Counted from the stretch's first letter, positions 25,958 to 39,326 are shown. The stretch is 64,000 bases of DNA from Straminergon stramineum (GCA_963920665.1 OY987271.1:5273350-5337349), one strand, 5' to 3'. The notes: generated by a model not told the origin, from the letters alone. Numbers and translations are program-made.

Positions 25958-28380
25958 AGGAAACCAACCCTAACTCTTCTACTTCATATGGTTTTCTCCC
26001 ATGATGTTTCTCATTTAGATTGCCATGCATGGCTTCTAAAAACCCACCAAAAGTCTCCAACCACCTCTCTCCCTTGCTAACATTGGGTCGCATAGTTATG
26101 ACCTTGCTCACCCATGAACACATGCTTGGACTTTATAGGCCAGAGTTCCTTGATCCAATGACTCTTTGCTACATCCCCTAGACCACCCATGCTTTGGAAA
26201 TTTTTGTAAATTCAATAGTGAATCTTCTTCTAAATCTAAATACACCACTTCATAGCTAACTTAATTCTTGTGAGGATGAGCCCAAGTTCAAGTGACTCTC
26301 TACATTTATAAGTTTAAAAATGTTTATTTTAAAAATGGACCGACCCATTTTGGTTGCTCAAGTTTTTTAAGAGTTAAACAAAGTTTCACACTTAGATTAG
26401 AATGATTACATCCATCCTAAAACTTCATGCAAAAATTTCAAATTATAAAGTCAAAAGAGCTTGCAAAGGTCTTAAAAAATCCAAAGAGGACTCTTTAGTT
26501 CCTTAGGGGGATAAATTATCTTAATTTTAACTAGCTATTGTTGGTATCATCGAAGATTCCATATTCTTTTGGCACGATTTTTTGGATATCATACCAACAA
26601 ACTATGAACTTTCAAAGCAATTATTAAAGTTGTATTGAAAATGAATCTAGGCTTTGGTGTCCATTTTAAGCTAAAGTTTGTAGAAGTTAAATTTGCAATA
26701 GATTCCTGTATTGAATTCATTTCATATATAACGTAAGGCAACTACACTTATTATAGACACTTTAAGGTTTGTTGACTTAATGCAGACACTTCTAACAACA
26801 TTTTGATTTTGATTTTGATATTTCTTAATACCACCATGTTTGGTATTGGAATTTGGAATTAGGTTAGAGTTATAAGAAGGTAGTCCTTCCTCAGTATATT
26901 CCTAGGTTTGTTTTGGGTTGAAGGTACCAAAATCAATACGAAGAGGACACAAAATAGTTGTTTGCTACGTGCCATGCATATTTTCTATTTTGAATGCTTA
27001 AAACATCAATTTTGGTTGCTTCCTTGATGGAAAAAGAGAGTTTTCACAATTACTAAAGAATGTTGTGAGTTGATAAGAATCTTGTAGAATCTTGCAATTG
27101 TAAGTCAATACATCTAAAATTGTCCAAATAAGTGTTTGAGCACAATTCATATCATCAAATTGTCAATATTTTGGTTGGATCTTCTTGACTATTGAAAGAA
27201 AATTACAAATTTTCTTGGTTTATATTTTTTTGATATTGTATTAATGAACTATAGATTTTTCAAGTGAAAATTATAAAGAAATATGGTCTAGGATGCCAAG
27301 TGCAAATCTAGAAAATGATCCACAAGGAGACCAATATGACAACTAAGATAATATCTAGAGTTTCTCAAGGTTTATTACCCTTGTCTCTCCCTACAAAATT
27401 TCCACTAGTGAGTGTACTAATGTTAATGTCTAAGAACCTTGACTACTTTTCACAAATAGTATAAAAAACTATTACTTTCTAGTAGATTTACAAGAATTAA
27501 AATTTACAAATATTTTCCAAAATTCCAATTGTACAAATTTATACTAGGCTACTACATGAATGTTTGAAAAAAAATTCAGCCCATTTGATAGCATAGATTA
27601 CAAGATTATAGCATTTGAAGTTAAAAGAAAAGAAATTTTGGGAACTACTAAACAAGGTCAACATAGTTTGTCTCAACTTTGTGGAGAAGGAAGAACTATC
27701 CAACTTTGGAAATTTCCACCAATGCATAGGTATTTATGTTAGTTACTTTTGCATGCCAATTTAAAAAAGATAATATAGATGATAAACATATCCAAGATCA
27801 TCTTATACTCAGATGTCTAATGAAAAGTATCTACATGAGTAAGATTTCAATTTTTTCTTAGAACTCATTTTCTAGAAGAATCAAAACCCTAATGGTCAAT
27901 ACAAGACTTTCTTTTTTCTTATTCAAGTAAAGATAAAGAAAAAGAAAAAAGAAAAAAATCTCATGAATTTATATTAGAATTTGAGCTAATGGTTTTAAAC
28001 TTGCCATTTTTTGGTGAATGAGTGAAAATTGGAAAAGACCAGATTTTTTCCATTTTCAAACACACATAATTTTTCTATATTATCAAAGTCTAGCCCATTT
28101 AGCCTCATGGATTGAGAGATATAAGCATCTAAAGTTGATTGAAAAAAATTGCAGCTAGACGAACTACTTTCCTTCTCTATTACCATGTTGCCAAAGTTGT
28201 CCCTAAACTTTTGAGCCCCATAACTTTTGATCTAGGCATCTGATGGAAAAACAAATAAAAATTCACAAAGCTTGTATAAGCCTACATCTTTGATAAAAAT
28301 TTCACTTTCATCCATTCAAAAATGACTTTGTATAAACTTAGACAAGCCTTCAAAAAGTTCCACGAGAGCTTATTGTCCTT

Positions 28381-28407
28381 TGGGGGGGGGGGGGGAGGGG
28401 GGAGGGA
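28381..28407. repeat. Poly-G tract
   Basis: The run starts with about 14 G, then A, then further G-rich sequence (GGGGGGAGGG). It could form a G-quadruplex and is prone to sequencing length error. Confidence 0.85.
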
Positions 28408-28713
28408 AACAAGCCTAACCTCTCATGTTCATAGGATTTACGTATTTAGGCTAGAATCTAGATGGGATAGTGCTAGCAATCAAGTTGAAATTAGGTGTAC
28501 TTGAGATAAGTACACCTAACTAGTACATCTAAAGAAGCAATTGAGCATTGTTCCTCTCATAAAACTACTTGATTCTTTATTGAATGTTGTTGGATGCCAA
28601 AAAAATATTCTAAATTCTCTTTTTATAGTGTACAATTTTAATTCTCTATATGAACAAACTACAAATTTTGAAGTGACCCTACACTCTTATGGATAGAATT
28701 AGGATTGGCTTCC

Positions 28714-28825
28714 GTGTGGAGTTGGAGTAGTGAAGCCCATCCGTTAACAATAGAATGAAATTTTAGTTTCTCTCGAGTCTCCTTTCCAATGTCGATCAGT
28801 GGGCTTTGTCGGCCCCGACTCTTAG
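28714..28825. repeat. Foldback repeat, copy 2
   Basis: It has the same layout as copy 1 at 25846: GTGTGGAGTTGGAGTAGTGA then AGCCCATCCGTTAAC, about 40 bp of loop, and GTCGATCAGTGGGCTTTGTC then GGCCCCGACT. Both copies lie in the same direction. Confidence 0.75.
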
Positions 28826-29393
28826 TAGGAGTACATTTCAAACAATAATTTGTAGGAAACCTGTGACATAACTTACAATCCCTCGAAATATGTGAAGTAT
28901 GTTTTGGTGACATTTTCACTCAAAACTTGAGCCATGACTAATACCCGGGGAACACATCTCGGGCCCTTCTTCTCGGGCCTCAACACAAAAGAAAAATTGA
29001 CGAAGAGCAAAGCTCTTGTAGACGGAATTCTATGACACACTTAAAAAATTAATATTAAGATCATTTTTGATGAGCTGAACATGGATGGATGGACCATGCT
29101 TCAAAATGCACGTTCTTTTATGGAGGAGTGGATCATGGCAGATCTGCCTTCCAATCCGGATTCTAACTTAAAAGTTTCTTTTTCTTTTGGAGAAACCTTC
29201 CACACAATTCACCATCTTCCATAGCAATGGTGGTTGATGAATTGCATTGCATTGAAATTATCATCCATCTTTTTCAAAAACAGAAAAAAATACCTGAAGG
29301 GAAATAGTTTTTTTTTACAAGTCATATTGTTATAACACCAACCCGCCCATGTTCTCTCTTTAGATTTTGACAATATGTTTTCAATAAAGACTA

Positions 29394-30326
29394 GTTATAA
29401 GGCAACTCAGCCTATGATAGGTAGAACTCTGGACATGGCCTATTGCAGTCCCAAAAATTCTTGTGGTGTTAGGTAGTCTGCTCTTAAAGCAACCTTTTAA
29501 GGGCTGGTTGGCCTTTTTGATGGTTCTCAGATGCACTAAATTATTTTTTTCTTATTTTTCACTTGAAGAAAAATTGATGTGGAATCTAACCCAAGTGGTT
29601 TGATATTTTTCGGAACATTTTTTAATTACTTATGAATTTCTAAAGAATTCTGTCATAGGTACCTATTTATGATCTTAGGCCTTACAAAACCCACACATGC
29701 ATAGTCTGAAAAAAGATATGGCTTCACCAAAAACAAGCATTGCGGCATGCAAAAAGTAGTAGACAGGGTTTCAAAATGTGACCTTTACTAAACTTAACTC
29801 TTGAAGGGCCAAGGCCTATTTTTAGACAAAAATCACTCTAAATTGTCATTTCTGTTGCATTCATACAAGAAAAAAAATGAAAATTAAAAAATCTAATTGT
29901 AGGATCTTGTACTATACTTGTATTAGATGAAGTGGTAAAATTTTTTTATCAAGTTTGATTGTATAGATTGGAAAATATTAACATTCAAAGTAGTGGGGGA
30001 ATTTTTTTTAAATTCAGGTAAACATTTTAGAAATGGACCCACCTTGGCTCTTAATCTATCCACTAGCAAAGTATAAAGGAACATTTGATAAATGTTAAAC
30101 TGTTCTAACATCATTGACAAAACATTCAATGCTTAGCACGTATCCATTTTACAACCTCTTAATGTCCATTTTAGACCTTGGCTAGGGACAGTATGAAGAA
30201 CAAGGTCGGAATTACAACAGACTACTATATGTGTTTCTTGTAAAATGTACTGCACAAGAAGAAGTAGGATTGCATTAAACTTAATTGTCCAGAGTTGTGC
30301 CTCTCATAGGCTGAGTTACCTTATAC
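29394..30326. mobile_element. 0.93-kb element with ~42-bp TIRs (AACTCAGCCTATGAT)
   Basis: The left end (29394-29436) carries TATAAGGCAACTCAGCCTAT and AGAACTCTGGACA; the right end (30286-30326) carries TGTCCAGAGTTGTGCC and ATAGGCTGAGTTACCTTATA. The arms match at roughly 85 percent. A family A-like relic lies inside. No transposase frame is seen. Confidence 0.75.
29797..30130 (-). mobile_element. Diverged family A-like relic
   Basis: TTGTAGGATCTTGTACTATAC, then a region like TGGTAAAAT and GGAAAATATTAACATTCAAAG, parallels the left third of minus-oriented A copies. It lies inside a larger inverted-repeat element (29394-30326). Confidence 0.5.
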
Positions 30327-30865
30327 CCTGTGTTGTTTGCCATACCCATTGGAATGTCATTTGGTTAAGCCTTCTTCAAAAACAAAAACAAAAAATAATT
30401 TTATAATTTTATAATTCATAAAAACTTTGAAATTCAGCATCTTTTTTGTCATGAATTGGAAGTTGGAACTCCACAAAACAAAGTCCATGCACCCTTTCTT
30501 ATTGAGGGCTTTCCAATTGTACCATGACCAAAACTCAGGGGTTGCATAAGTCTACAAATCTTACCGGAACAAACAATTCAGGTATAGGTTTTTGACTTTA
30601 GTATTTCTCCATACTATTTAGTTGAGATTTGAGAGTTGTTGCTAGTCTTAAGTAGATCATTTGGGTGAGGGGTGGGATGGGGGGTAATGGATTGAAGCAA
30701 TGTAAGAACACTTTCTTCAAACTTCAGTTAAACTTCCTTCCCAGTCCATAGTTTACTTCACTTAGAAAGCTCTAAATCTACATTCCCCTCCCTATCACTT
30801 AGAGTTTTTTCTTTTCTTTTCTTTTTTTCCCATCTTTAGAAATATACCAACAAGGGTTCAATTAA

Positions 30866-31249
30866 CCCTTAAACATTGACATGGATGTTTTGTGTCCTAT
30901 GGACAACAAAAACCTCTCTGCTAGATGTAAGAAAGCTTTTTTCATCCATTTATTTTTTTGTAAAAGTAATAATGCGGTTCTATTGCGTCAGGGAAGTCTA
31001 GGAATAGGGTCATTGAATGCATTCTCATTATTAGGTGGTGCAAATTGCAAGAAAATGTCACGGAGATTCATATGGATAATCATAGAGCCACTCTTGCCTT
31101 TCTTTCAATTCTCTTGAGGGCAATAGGCGATGCATGCTTTCCCAATCATTGTTCAATGCAAGAACAAAGTATTCAACTGCAGTCAATGGCAACATGAGTA
31201 TTGTTCATTGCTTGCTTTCTTCCACGGTTACTAGTCTGTTGTTTAAGGG
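30866..31249 (+). mobile_element. TTAA family P element
   Basis: It is 384 bp with ends CCCTTAAACA and TGTTTAAGGG-like, flanked by TTAA at 30862-30865 and 31250-31253. Its left 60 bp resembles the sequence at 58822 onward (AAACATTGA, then GACGTTTTGTGTC-like), and its right end shares TTCCACGGT with family S. It contains a 78-codon open frame (30881-31117) that I do not recognise. Confidence 0.7.
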
Positions 31250-31258
31250 TTAAGTTAA

Positions 31259-31481
31259 CCCTTAAAGGATGGATTGATGATCATGGAAATCCTCCCTTTT
31301 GGAACCATGTGACATCATCTCCTTTAAAAAAAATAAAAAATATTCATTAGAAGTCATACTATTGTTGAGGACCTACCCTTTTCTCACAAAATTTGGAGGA
31401 TAAATAATCGTAATTCTGTCCTGCATGGAGAGATTCTTTGTCATCCATTGGACATAAAACATCCACTTTGACATTTGAGGG
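31259..31481 (-). mobile_element. TTAA family S element S2
   Basis: It is 223 bp with ends CCCTTAAAGG and TTTGAGGG, flanked by TTAA at 31255-31258 and 31482-31485. The right TTAA is shared with B copy 1. The family block AATATTCATTAGAAGTCA appears with TGTGACATCATCTCC. Confidence 0.82.
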
Positions 31482-31485
31482 TTAA

Positions 31486-32122
31486 CCCCTAAATGCCCAA
31501 GGCACTAGATTTTGGTGTTTCGAAAACTTTGAAGTTGAGTAGAACCCAACTAAATTACTATTAATAGTAGTTTGTATTTTTGGAGAACTCTTTTTGAAGT
31601 CTAGTTTTAGGATCAAAAAGCCGATCTTCAAAATGAAGGATTATGATTTTTCTATTGAAGATTTTGTGCAAGGATGCCCATTGCAATCTTGACCTCCCGT
31701 AGTGTTTAGGGCTCTTGGAAATGAGCCTCAAATACACTAGATCTTTGAGGAAAAATCACATTAGAAATTCATTTTAAAAAATCATAGAATAGATTTTGAA
31801 AAAACATAAAATGATTGGGGTTGTGCATGCTAGGCCCTATAACCTCATATTTTTTTAGTGACCAAATTTTTAGAGTTGGCATGCAAAAAGAGAATTGAAA
31901 TTTTTTCATACTTTTAACACCCTCATGATCAAACATTATAATCTTTCAATCCATAAGTGATATTGTTATGTTTTCTTTTCCTATGTGATCTCTAACATGT
32001 CTAGTTTGAATTTGTATGGTTACAATTCAAAAGAAATTGGTATAATTTATGAAAATGTTGACTTTTTGTTCAATTTAGAGCAAATTTCAAGAAGCTCCAA
32101 CCAGGCCTTGGGCATTTAGGGG
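31486..32122 (+). mobile_element. TTAA family B element, copy 1 (intact reference)
   Basis: It is 637 bp with ends CCCCTAAATGCCCAAGGC and GCCTTGGGCATTTAGGGG, a perfect 18-bp inverted repeat, flanked by TTAA at 31482-31485 and 32123-32126. It is not interrupted and supplies the empty sites for A5 and A6. No transposase-like frame is present. Confidence 0.93.
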
Positions 32123-32654
32123 TTAAGCATGTTCTGTGGTTGCATGATATTTAGATTGTGTGTGTTTGGGGCTTTGTGCCGCAGTTGAAGGCATCAAGTC
32201 CTTCCCGGCGTCTGCCTGACACTTTCCAAAGTTTGAGAGGAAATTGAGGAAATGGAATCCAACTGAATCCCAAACCGAAGACAAGGAAACTGAACTTGGT
32301 CAACAAGCATTCATTCTTTGCCGCATCTCAAAAAGGGACTACTAACTTATGATACTGACTCATGTTCCATGAAAGTTGAGCTCATCAAAACTTTTGCTGG
32401 AAAAAACTGCCAATGAACTCGGTCACTCCAATAGCCGGAAAGCCCTTTGTGGACGTATAGTATATTATGTATTGGGTGGTATTTGATCAGAAAAATATTG
32501 ACCAATTTATACTTTTCAGTACAAAGTAAATTCATAATCATGATAGTACATAAATTAAAAATGTATCATAATTCACATATTAAACTGCGATTGAAGAGTT
32601 ATAAAGCAAAATACGAGTTGTACATGGGGACCCCAAGAGCCTTTGAAGAGTTAA

Positions 32655-33029
32655 CCCATAAACGTCCACATGGACATTTAGTGTTTGATAGAGTATCTTT
32701 TTGTGTAGGACAAAAGTGCAACTATTCATCCTCATAATGTTGTGAGGAAAGGGGAGATCTTCTACAGTAGTTTGACCTCCAATGAATATTTTTAATTATT
32801 TTAATGTAGATGATGCCACACACTTCCACCCATTAAAAAACACCCATTATCGAATCCTGTGACATCACCTACTTTAGAAAAAACAAAAATATTCATTAGG
32901 AGTCAAACTACTATAGAAGATCTTCCCTTTCCACCCCTAATTCCCAGAATGAATAGTTGCACTTATGTCCTAAAGAAGAGAATTCCTTCTCATTCATCAG
33001 ACAAAAAAATCCGCCTCGTCGTTTAGGGG
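32655..33029. mobile_element. Palindromic double S element S3
   Basis: It is 375 bp between TTAA at 32651-32654 and 33030-33033. The first half is a forward S copy and the second half its inverted partner: CAACTATTCATCCTCA and AGTTTGACCTCCAATGAATA on the left answer to TATTCATTAGGAGTCAAACT and GAATGAATAGTTG on the right. The two arms, each about 180 bp, could form one large hairpin. Confidence 0.85.
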
Positions 33030-33039
33030 TTAAGGTTAA

Positions 33040-33248
33040 CCCGTAAACGACATAGAGGAAATTTTTTGTCCAATGAATGACAAAGAATTCTCCTATGTAG
33101 GATAGAAGTGCAACTATTCATCCTTATAATTAGGGGTGGAAAGGAAAGATCTTCTACAATAGTTTGACTCCCAATGAGTATTTTTTTATAAATTGGATGA
33201 TGTCACATGGTTCCAAAAGTATGATTTCCACGGTATAGCATTTAAGGC
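33040..33248 (+). mobile_element. TTAA family S element S5
   Basis: It is 209 bp, begins CCCGTAAACG and ends TTTAAGGC, with TTAA at 33036-33039 and 33249-33252. It sits only 2 bp beyond the right TTAA of S3. Blocks shared with the family are TGTCCAATGAATGACAA, GCAACTATTCATCC and GATGATGTCACA. Confidence 0.85.
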
Positions 33249-33252
33249 TTAA

Positions 33253-36200
33253 GTTCAATGGATCCAAAATCTAGGTCTGACCAAGTCATGAGAAAATCTT
33301 TTAGTTTGGACCAATAAAGCTAAGTACCTATGACCATGGAGTAAACTTCATTTCCTACTAGCCCTTCTTGCAAGGTAGGATGCAAAACTCCAATTTTTTT
33401 TTTTTTTTCATTTATTTTGGGCAATGCAAACAATAGATCTTCAATGGTGGAGTGATGAAGATATTTACATTCATGGATATGGATGAAACCTACAATATAT
33501 GAATGAAAATTCATTTATTCATCCCAAAGAGTGTACTTTTCATCCCCCCAAAGAAGGATGTTGTCCCAAGATTTGGTAGTGATTTCATCTACTAAATAAG
33601 GAAGGGTATCTCACCAAAAGTATGCCCTAGAAAAAAATTGCATTCCTTTTTAGCAAATATTTGCTCTAAAAAACACACACTATAGAAAACCCTAAACAAT
33701 GTATACTAAGACCATGTACTAAACCTCTATAACTTTTTGGCTCTCTAAGATGTATTTTTTTCACTATACATGAGAGAATATATTTTTGTTTTGTTTTTTA
33801 GAGACGAAATCACATATCTTCTACATTAAATTCCTAATTTTAATTTTTTTTAAATTATTGTGAATTTCTAAAAAAAAAGTTGAAAAAATCCATACTAAAC
33901 TCAAAATAATGCTTAAGAAATCTATAAATTTTGTTGTTGCTATCTATTATAGTTTAGAACATCATGGTATAAACTAAAATTATGTGTCATTCTATAATTT
34001 GAACATTAGTAGATGGTGGTTATAGGTCCAAAGTTCAAATTGTAATAAAATATTGATTTTGAGGGATTTTACAAAACTTCAAATTAGAATAGGGAATTAG
34101 ACTTAGTGAACTTCATTTGATTAGTTGAGCTCATCTTCAAAAATGATCATTTAAATGTCTAAAATTAAGATCAAAAGCAATGATGTGCAAGATGTGAAAA
34201 TACACTAAAATAGCATCTTTTGTCATCCATGATTTAGCATCTTCTTATATAGAATGGTCAATAATACTCCAATGGGAGAATTTCCACTACCATCCACAAC
34301 ATGCTCATTCAGAGAACCCTTGAAAAAGAAGAAAGTTAGATGAAAATTCTCAATTCTTCACCCAAACATTTGCATATGAAATCATCCCAAAGCCACTTTC
34401 TGGCTTTATACATATTTGAAGGCTAACTTTAGAATTGACAAGGAAGTGTTGTGTCTTTTTAACAAGTGTAACAACAATAGTAGATTGGAAAATACAATTT
34501 TTATTCCAAGTTTTCTTAATAACTTCATTGGGAGAACAATTATACACATCATTGAGTTATACTAAGCCCAAACTGCTGCCAATACCTGTATTTGGCATTT
34601 AGATGACTTCAAGAGAGTAGCTTTACAAAATGAAAATATGTTTTTCATTCAATCCTTCCTTATGGAGTTGCTTGAATGGTGTTGGAAATTCCATCATTTT
34701 GAACTTTATGACTTTTCTAAAAAAGAAAATGATTTTAAAATGGATCATAAAAAATTGCCTTTTGTGTATTTGGGGAACTTCTAGCTCCTTGTACTTGATT
34801 TGAATTTTATCCATGAAAATGATATTTTTAAAATTTGAATCCAATGAAAAAAACAAGGGTCATCAACTCTAGTTTCTAGTATAATTTGAAAAATTCAAAA
34901 TTTCCAAACTCAAACATTTTATCACTATGAATTTTGGGTCTAACACCATGGTCTATTGACTTACTAATTTTAAGATTATATGGAAATTTGATTTATACCA
35001 TGACATTCAAAACTACAATACAAATGTGTGATGAAATTTTCAAAAAATTAAGCTTATTTTGTATATGATGTGATTTTTTTCACATTTTCTTCAAAGATTT
35101 TCAATAATTTTAAGCTTTCACAAAAGAATTTGAAGTTTTCATAACTTGTAGAAGACATACGATTCCATCCTAATATTTATCATAAATAAATCATTTAAAT
35201 AAAATAGAAAAATTGAAGCATATGGAATGAAGGAATTTGAAGTTCCAACTAATTGGTTATAGGCTTGGTGTTTCAAGGTTAAAGTCATAGTAGTTCGTTT
35301 CTAAATTTCAATACAATATTGTTTAAGGAAAATTGAATACTCATGTAGTACATTTAAGCATTTTTGTCTTTTTGCCCTTCAAACTTGATTTTGACTTTCA
35401 AATTGGTTCTTTTTGCTTTAGAATAAAACTAATAAAAGAGACAATCTAAGTCTCGTATCAATTCCACTCAATTTTTTTGAAAATCCTTAAAAGAAATACT
35501 CTATTGTAATTTGTAGCTGAGTGCCTATTGTTTTATTTCTAAATATAGAGTGATATGGGATTTTTTTATTTTATCATATTTTTTATTTTCATGTATACCT
35601 ATATTAAAATATTTAGATTTTAAAAGCTAATTTTCTATTTGATATGAATTTTTTTTACATATTCTTGATTTTTTATGACTTATAGAAGATATATACAATT
35701 GTTGTTTTCTATTCACTTTGGGGAGTCAACTTCATTAATGGCATATCTATGTTTTTGAGCTTAGTTTGAGGCATTTCAGTTCTTTAAAATTTGTGCCTGA
35801 GGTATTTTTTCAAGAAGAAGGTTTGTTTTTTAATCGATAATTTAGAAATGATTTTCAAGTCCCTATAGAAACAAGGAACTCAACTATTCACAGTATGAGA
35901 AGATATTTGTATGTTGATGATCAAATTGATGGGCCTGTGCTTTCAATAAAGCTTGATTTTGACAATCAAAGTGTTTTTTTAGTTATAAAATGTAGAAGTG
36001 CCTAAAATAAGATATTTTCAGCTATTTAGAGTAGTTGTTATTTAATTGTCTTCATTTTTTTTGGATCTTATTTGCAATTTGGCAAAGATTTTAAGACACT
36101 TTGTTGTACACTTTTTTGTTATCATATGAGTTTCTATGATTTTTCAAATTCTAACTTAGTAGATTTCTAAAACCATGTCCTCATTTTATATGACTTATAC

Positions 36201-37400
36201 ATCTTAAATTGACCATCTATTTAATTTCAAAATTTTTTAGGGTGTGCTTCTCAGTAGGCTCTTGGAAATGGGTATGTCTACCTTAGAGTATATTTGGCAA
36301 ACAAAAGATTCCCTTATCCAATTTCCACTTCATTTCAAAATTCTAAAATTCATATAATTCATATTTTATTACAAGTTGAAGTTTAGAAACCTGCCAAGTA
36401 TCTATTATTCCTAAAGGTAGTGAAACACATTTGCCTTCCTAATGTAGACCTTGCATTTTAGGAAAAAAAAGATATATTTGAAGTTGCGAAATGTTCCTAT
36501 TGACTTGATTTTTTGAGAGCTTATAATATATCAATGGGAATATTGCATAAAATTTTGAGTTTGGAGACTTTGCTATGCAATTTTTAGAAAAATGTTATAT
36601 TCACAAATATATAGAAATTAGGCAATTTTACATATTGTTACTTTGTTAAGGCGTGGACCATGGAAAGAAGTTTCAAATTACTTGCAAATTTTTGAATTGC
36701 ATGGACATGCCAAACTACCAATTGTAGGCTAGCCTTTATTCTCTAAGTGTAGAGTCCATTCCCTTTTACTTGTACTATTTCTTAAAGAGTAACATTTACT
36801 CTTTGAAAGACATGAAGACAATGAGTGGACTCAAGGATGGAAGTAGTTAGCACAAAACAAATCATACAATGATTGCAAGCTATGACAAATCCTCTTTTGA
36901 TAACATTGCAACCTTCACTTGCATATGTAGTCATATATTCAAATGTACCTCTTCCTAATGTCACTTGCTTTCGTGAATTATACCATATGTGACCTAGTTG
37001 ATGAATGTTTTATCCATATAATAGACTACAAAATACATAGCCCCAATTTTTTTTCAAAAAATTGGACATCAATCTATGTCTCAGTTATTTGTGGAATATG
37101 CCAATATCCCATGTTGTTGTTTCCCTTGTCAAATATGGGTTTTGCACATTTTGAGGATTTTTTTGGTTCTCCACTAATTCCCTTTAGAGATAAACCAAAA
37201 AAATAACTAATTTTTAAAAACCTCTCTCAAATAGGAATTGACTTTGAAAATTAAAAAATGGTTGATAAGGCATAGTATCTCTTATATTCAATGCAAATTG
37301 CCCCAAACAACATCTGTCACCCATTTCACCCATTTGTTCTTGCTAAATCCTAATGACATCCAAATATCTTTCCAATGTAACCTTAGAGCTTGATGAACCT
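33253..37400. other. AT-rich sequence without assigned features
   Basis: I find no recognisable protein in the short frames. A solo M-type end (GGAAATGGGTATGTCTACC) lies at about 36265-36283. Confidence 0.4.
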
Positions 37401-37426
37401 TGTTGTTGTTGTTGTTGTTGTTGTTG
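37401..37426. repeat. (TTG)n microsatellite
   Basis: About eight TTG/GTT units, ending 30 bp before family B copy 2. Confidence 0.9.
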
Positions 37427-37460
37427 CTTTCCAATAGACTCTATTATAGTTACTTATTAA

Positions 37461-38093
37461 CCCCTAAATGCCCAAGGCCTTTATTGACTTGCTTAGAATT
37501 TGCTCTAAATTGAAGGAAAACCCAACATTAAGATAAATTTTATAATATAATTGCAACGATACAAATTCAAACTAGACATGTTAGAGATCACACATGACAG
37601 AAAACACAAATGAATGATATTACTCATTAAGAGATTATAATGTTTGATCAAAAGGGTGTTAAAATTGTAAAAGTGATTTGAAGTCTCTCAATCCTCTTTT
37701 CACATGTCAAATCTAGAAAATTGGTCACCACAAAAGATGAAGTTAAAGGGCATAACATGTATAACCCCAATCAATTTATGGCTTCTCAAAATCTACTCTA
37801 TAATTTTTTAAAATTAATTTCTAATGTGATAATTTCTCCAAGATCTAGTGTAATTGAGGCTCGTTTCCAAGAGCTTTCAACACTAGAAATCAAGATTTCC
37901 AATGGACACCCTTGTACAAAATCTTGAATAGAAAAATCATCATCATTCATTTTTAGAATGGGATTTTTGATGCTAGAACTAGACTTTTAAAATAAATTTT
38001 CTAAAAGATTAACTACTAAAAATAGTAATTTGGTTAAATTTAATTTAAGTTCAAATTATTGTTGACACCAAAATTTGGTGCCTAAGCTAGGGG
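37461..38093 (-). mobile_element. TTAA family B element, copy 2
   Basis: It is 633 bp, begins CCCCTAAATGCCCAAGGCC, ends GCCTAAGCTAGGGG and is flanked by TTAA at 37457-37460 and 38094-38097. Its interior matches the reverse complement of copy 1, for example CAAATTCAAACTAGACATG and the TTATAATGTTTGATCA block. Confidence 0.9.
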
Positions 38094-38097
38094 TTAA

Positions 38098-39312
38098 GCC
38101 CTCAACTATCCACTTGTTAGATAATGAATTTTTTACACTAATATTTTATGTACAAATATCGAAGGGATGTCAATAATTTCTTTAATACAAATTTTGATAG
38201 GATATCTTACAATCTTTAGGACAAGCTCTAAGGGATTAAGGATAAACCACATAAATTGTAATTTATGACTATGTATTAAACATATTTAACTCTATAATAT
38301 ATTTTATTTTTTACATGTGGAATCACATATCTTCTATAAGTAAGTATTTAAAATGACTATGAACTTTTGGAAAAGAAGTAAACAAAATCAATATTGATTA
38401 CAAAACAAGCATTAAAAATATAAAATTTATTCTTTAGGTGAATATTTTTTTGAGAGATCCCTTGAAGTTAACCAGATTTGAGTGTCGTTTCTTTTGATTT
38501 TGTCAGGGTTATTATTTTCAACTTCAAAATGGCAATAAAAGTTTCAATTCAATTTTTTTTTTCAGAATTTCAAGTTAAGAATAAAAATTAGGGCATGATG
38601 TACTTCATTTAATTAACAAATATCAAACTCAGAAGAGATCCTTTTAATACAACTATGAGATTGATAAGATTAACATCAATAATATAGAAGTAGTTATAAT
38701 GCATTTTACGGTGATTTGTTTTATCCATTCTCTTAGAACTGGGACCTTAAGAAATTAAAAAATGAGCTCAAATGGCTTTAATTCAGTGTGTTGGCACGAA
38801 TGAAAATAATCCATTTGCACTGTAAGCCACTCTCGATTTGCCAATCAGGAGTCTATGACCACTTTTGCAGAAACTTATCAATCAAGAGCCTATGAACCGC
38901 TCTTGCATTCATTATCAATCAACAAGCCAAAAAATGATCTGATGGGATAATACCCTTTGAAAAGTCGCCTACTGTGACATTATTTTTATTGCAAAACTCA
39001 GGGTTTATGGATTGCTGGGCAGGCAGTTATCATCCATGCCCGCCGACGTCAAAGAGACCTAGGAATGGGTGTTGGAACTCGAAATGAAGAACGGTTGCAG
39101 GTAAAGGTCCCAGCTTTAAGGTAAGAGTGAGTATGGTGCTTGTTAAACTTACAAGAAAGCAAATGTCTCTCACCAAGTTGGGCCAATTTGAGTGATTCTT
39201 TTAAAGTTGGGCTTGATCCCTGTTGGTCTTGCTGGGGTCTCTTCTGATTTGATTAGGTAGATGTCTGAAAATGTAAATATTTCTCGCCGGGGAGGCTTTC
39301 CTCTGGTTCTGT
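38098..39312. other. AT-rich to GC-intermediate transition upstream of the gene
   Basis: GC rises from about 38800 onward as the gene is approached. No coding exon or regulatory motif can be fixed here. Confidence 0.35.
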
Positions 39313-39326
39313 GTACTGTTTTCCTT

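Larger units (their letters stand above)
24120..29390. other. AT-rich repeat relics
   Basis: Scattered short stretches echo family A interiors: TAACTGTAGGATCTTATAG at 24647, GATTACAAGATTATAGCAT near 27596, and TGAGAGATATAAGCATCTAAAG near 28111. These may be old TTAA-family copies whose ends are gone. Foldback repeats at 25846 and 28714 and the element at 25144 are listed separately. Confidence 0.4.
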
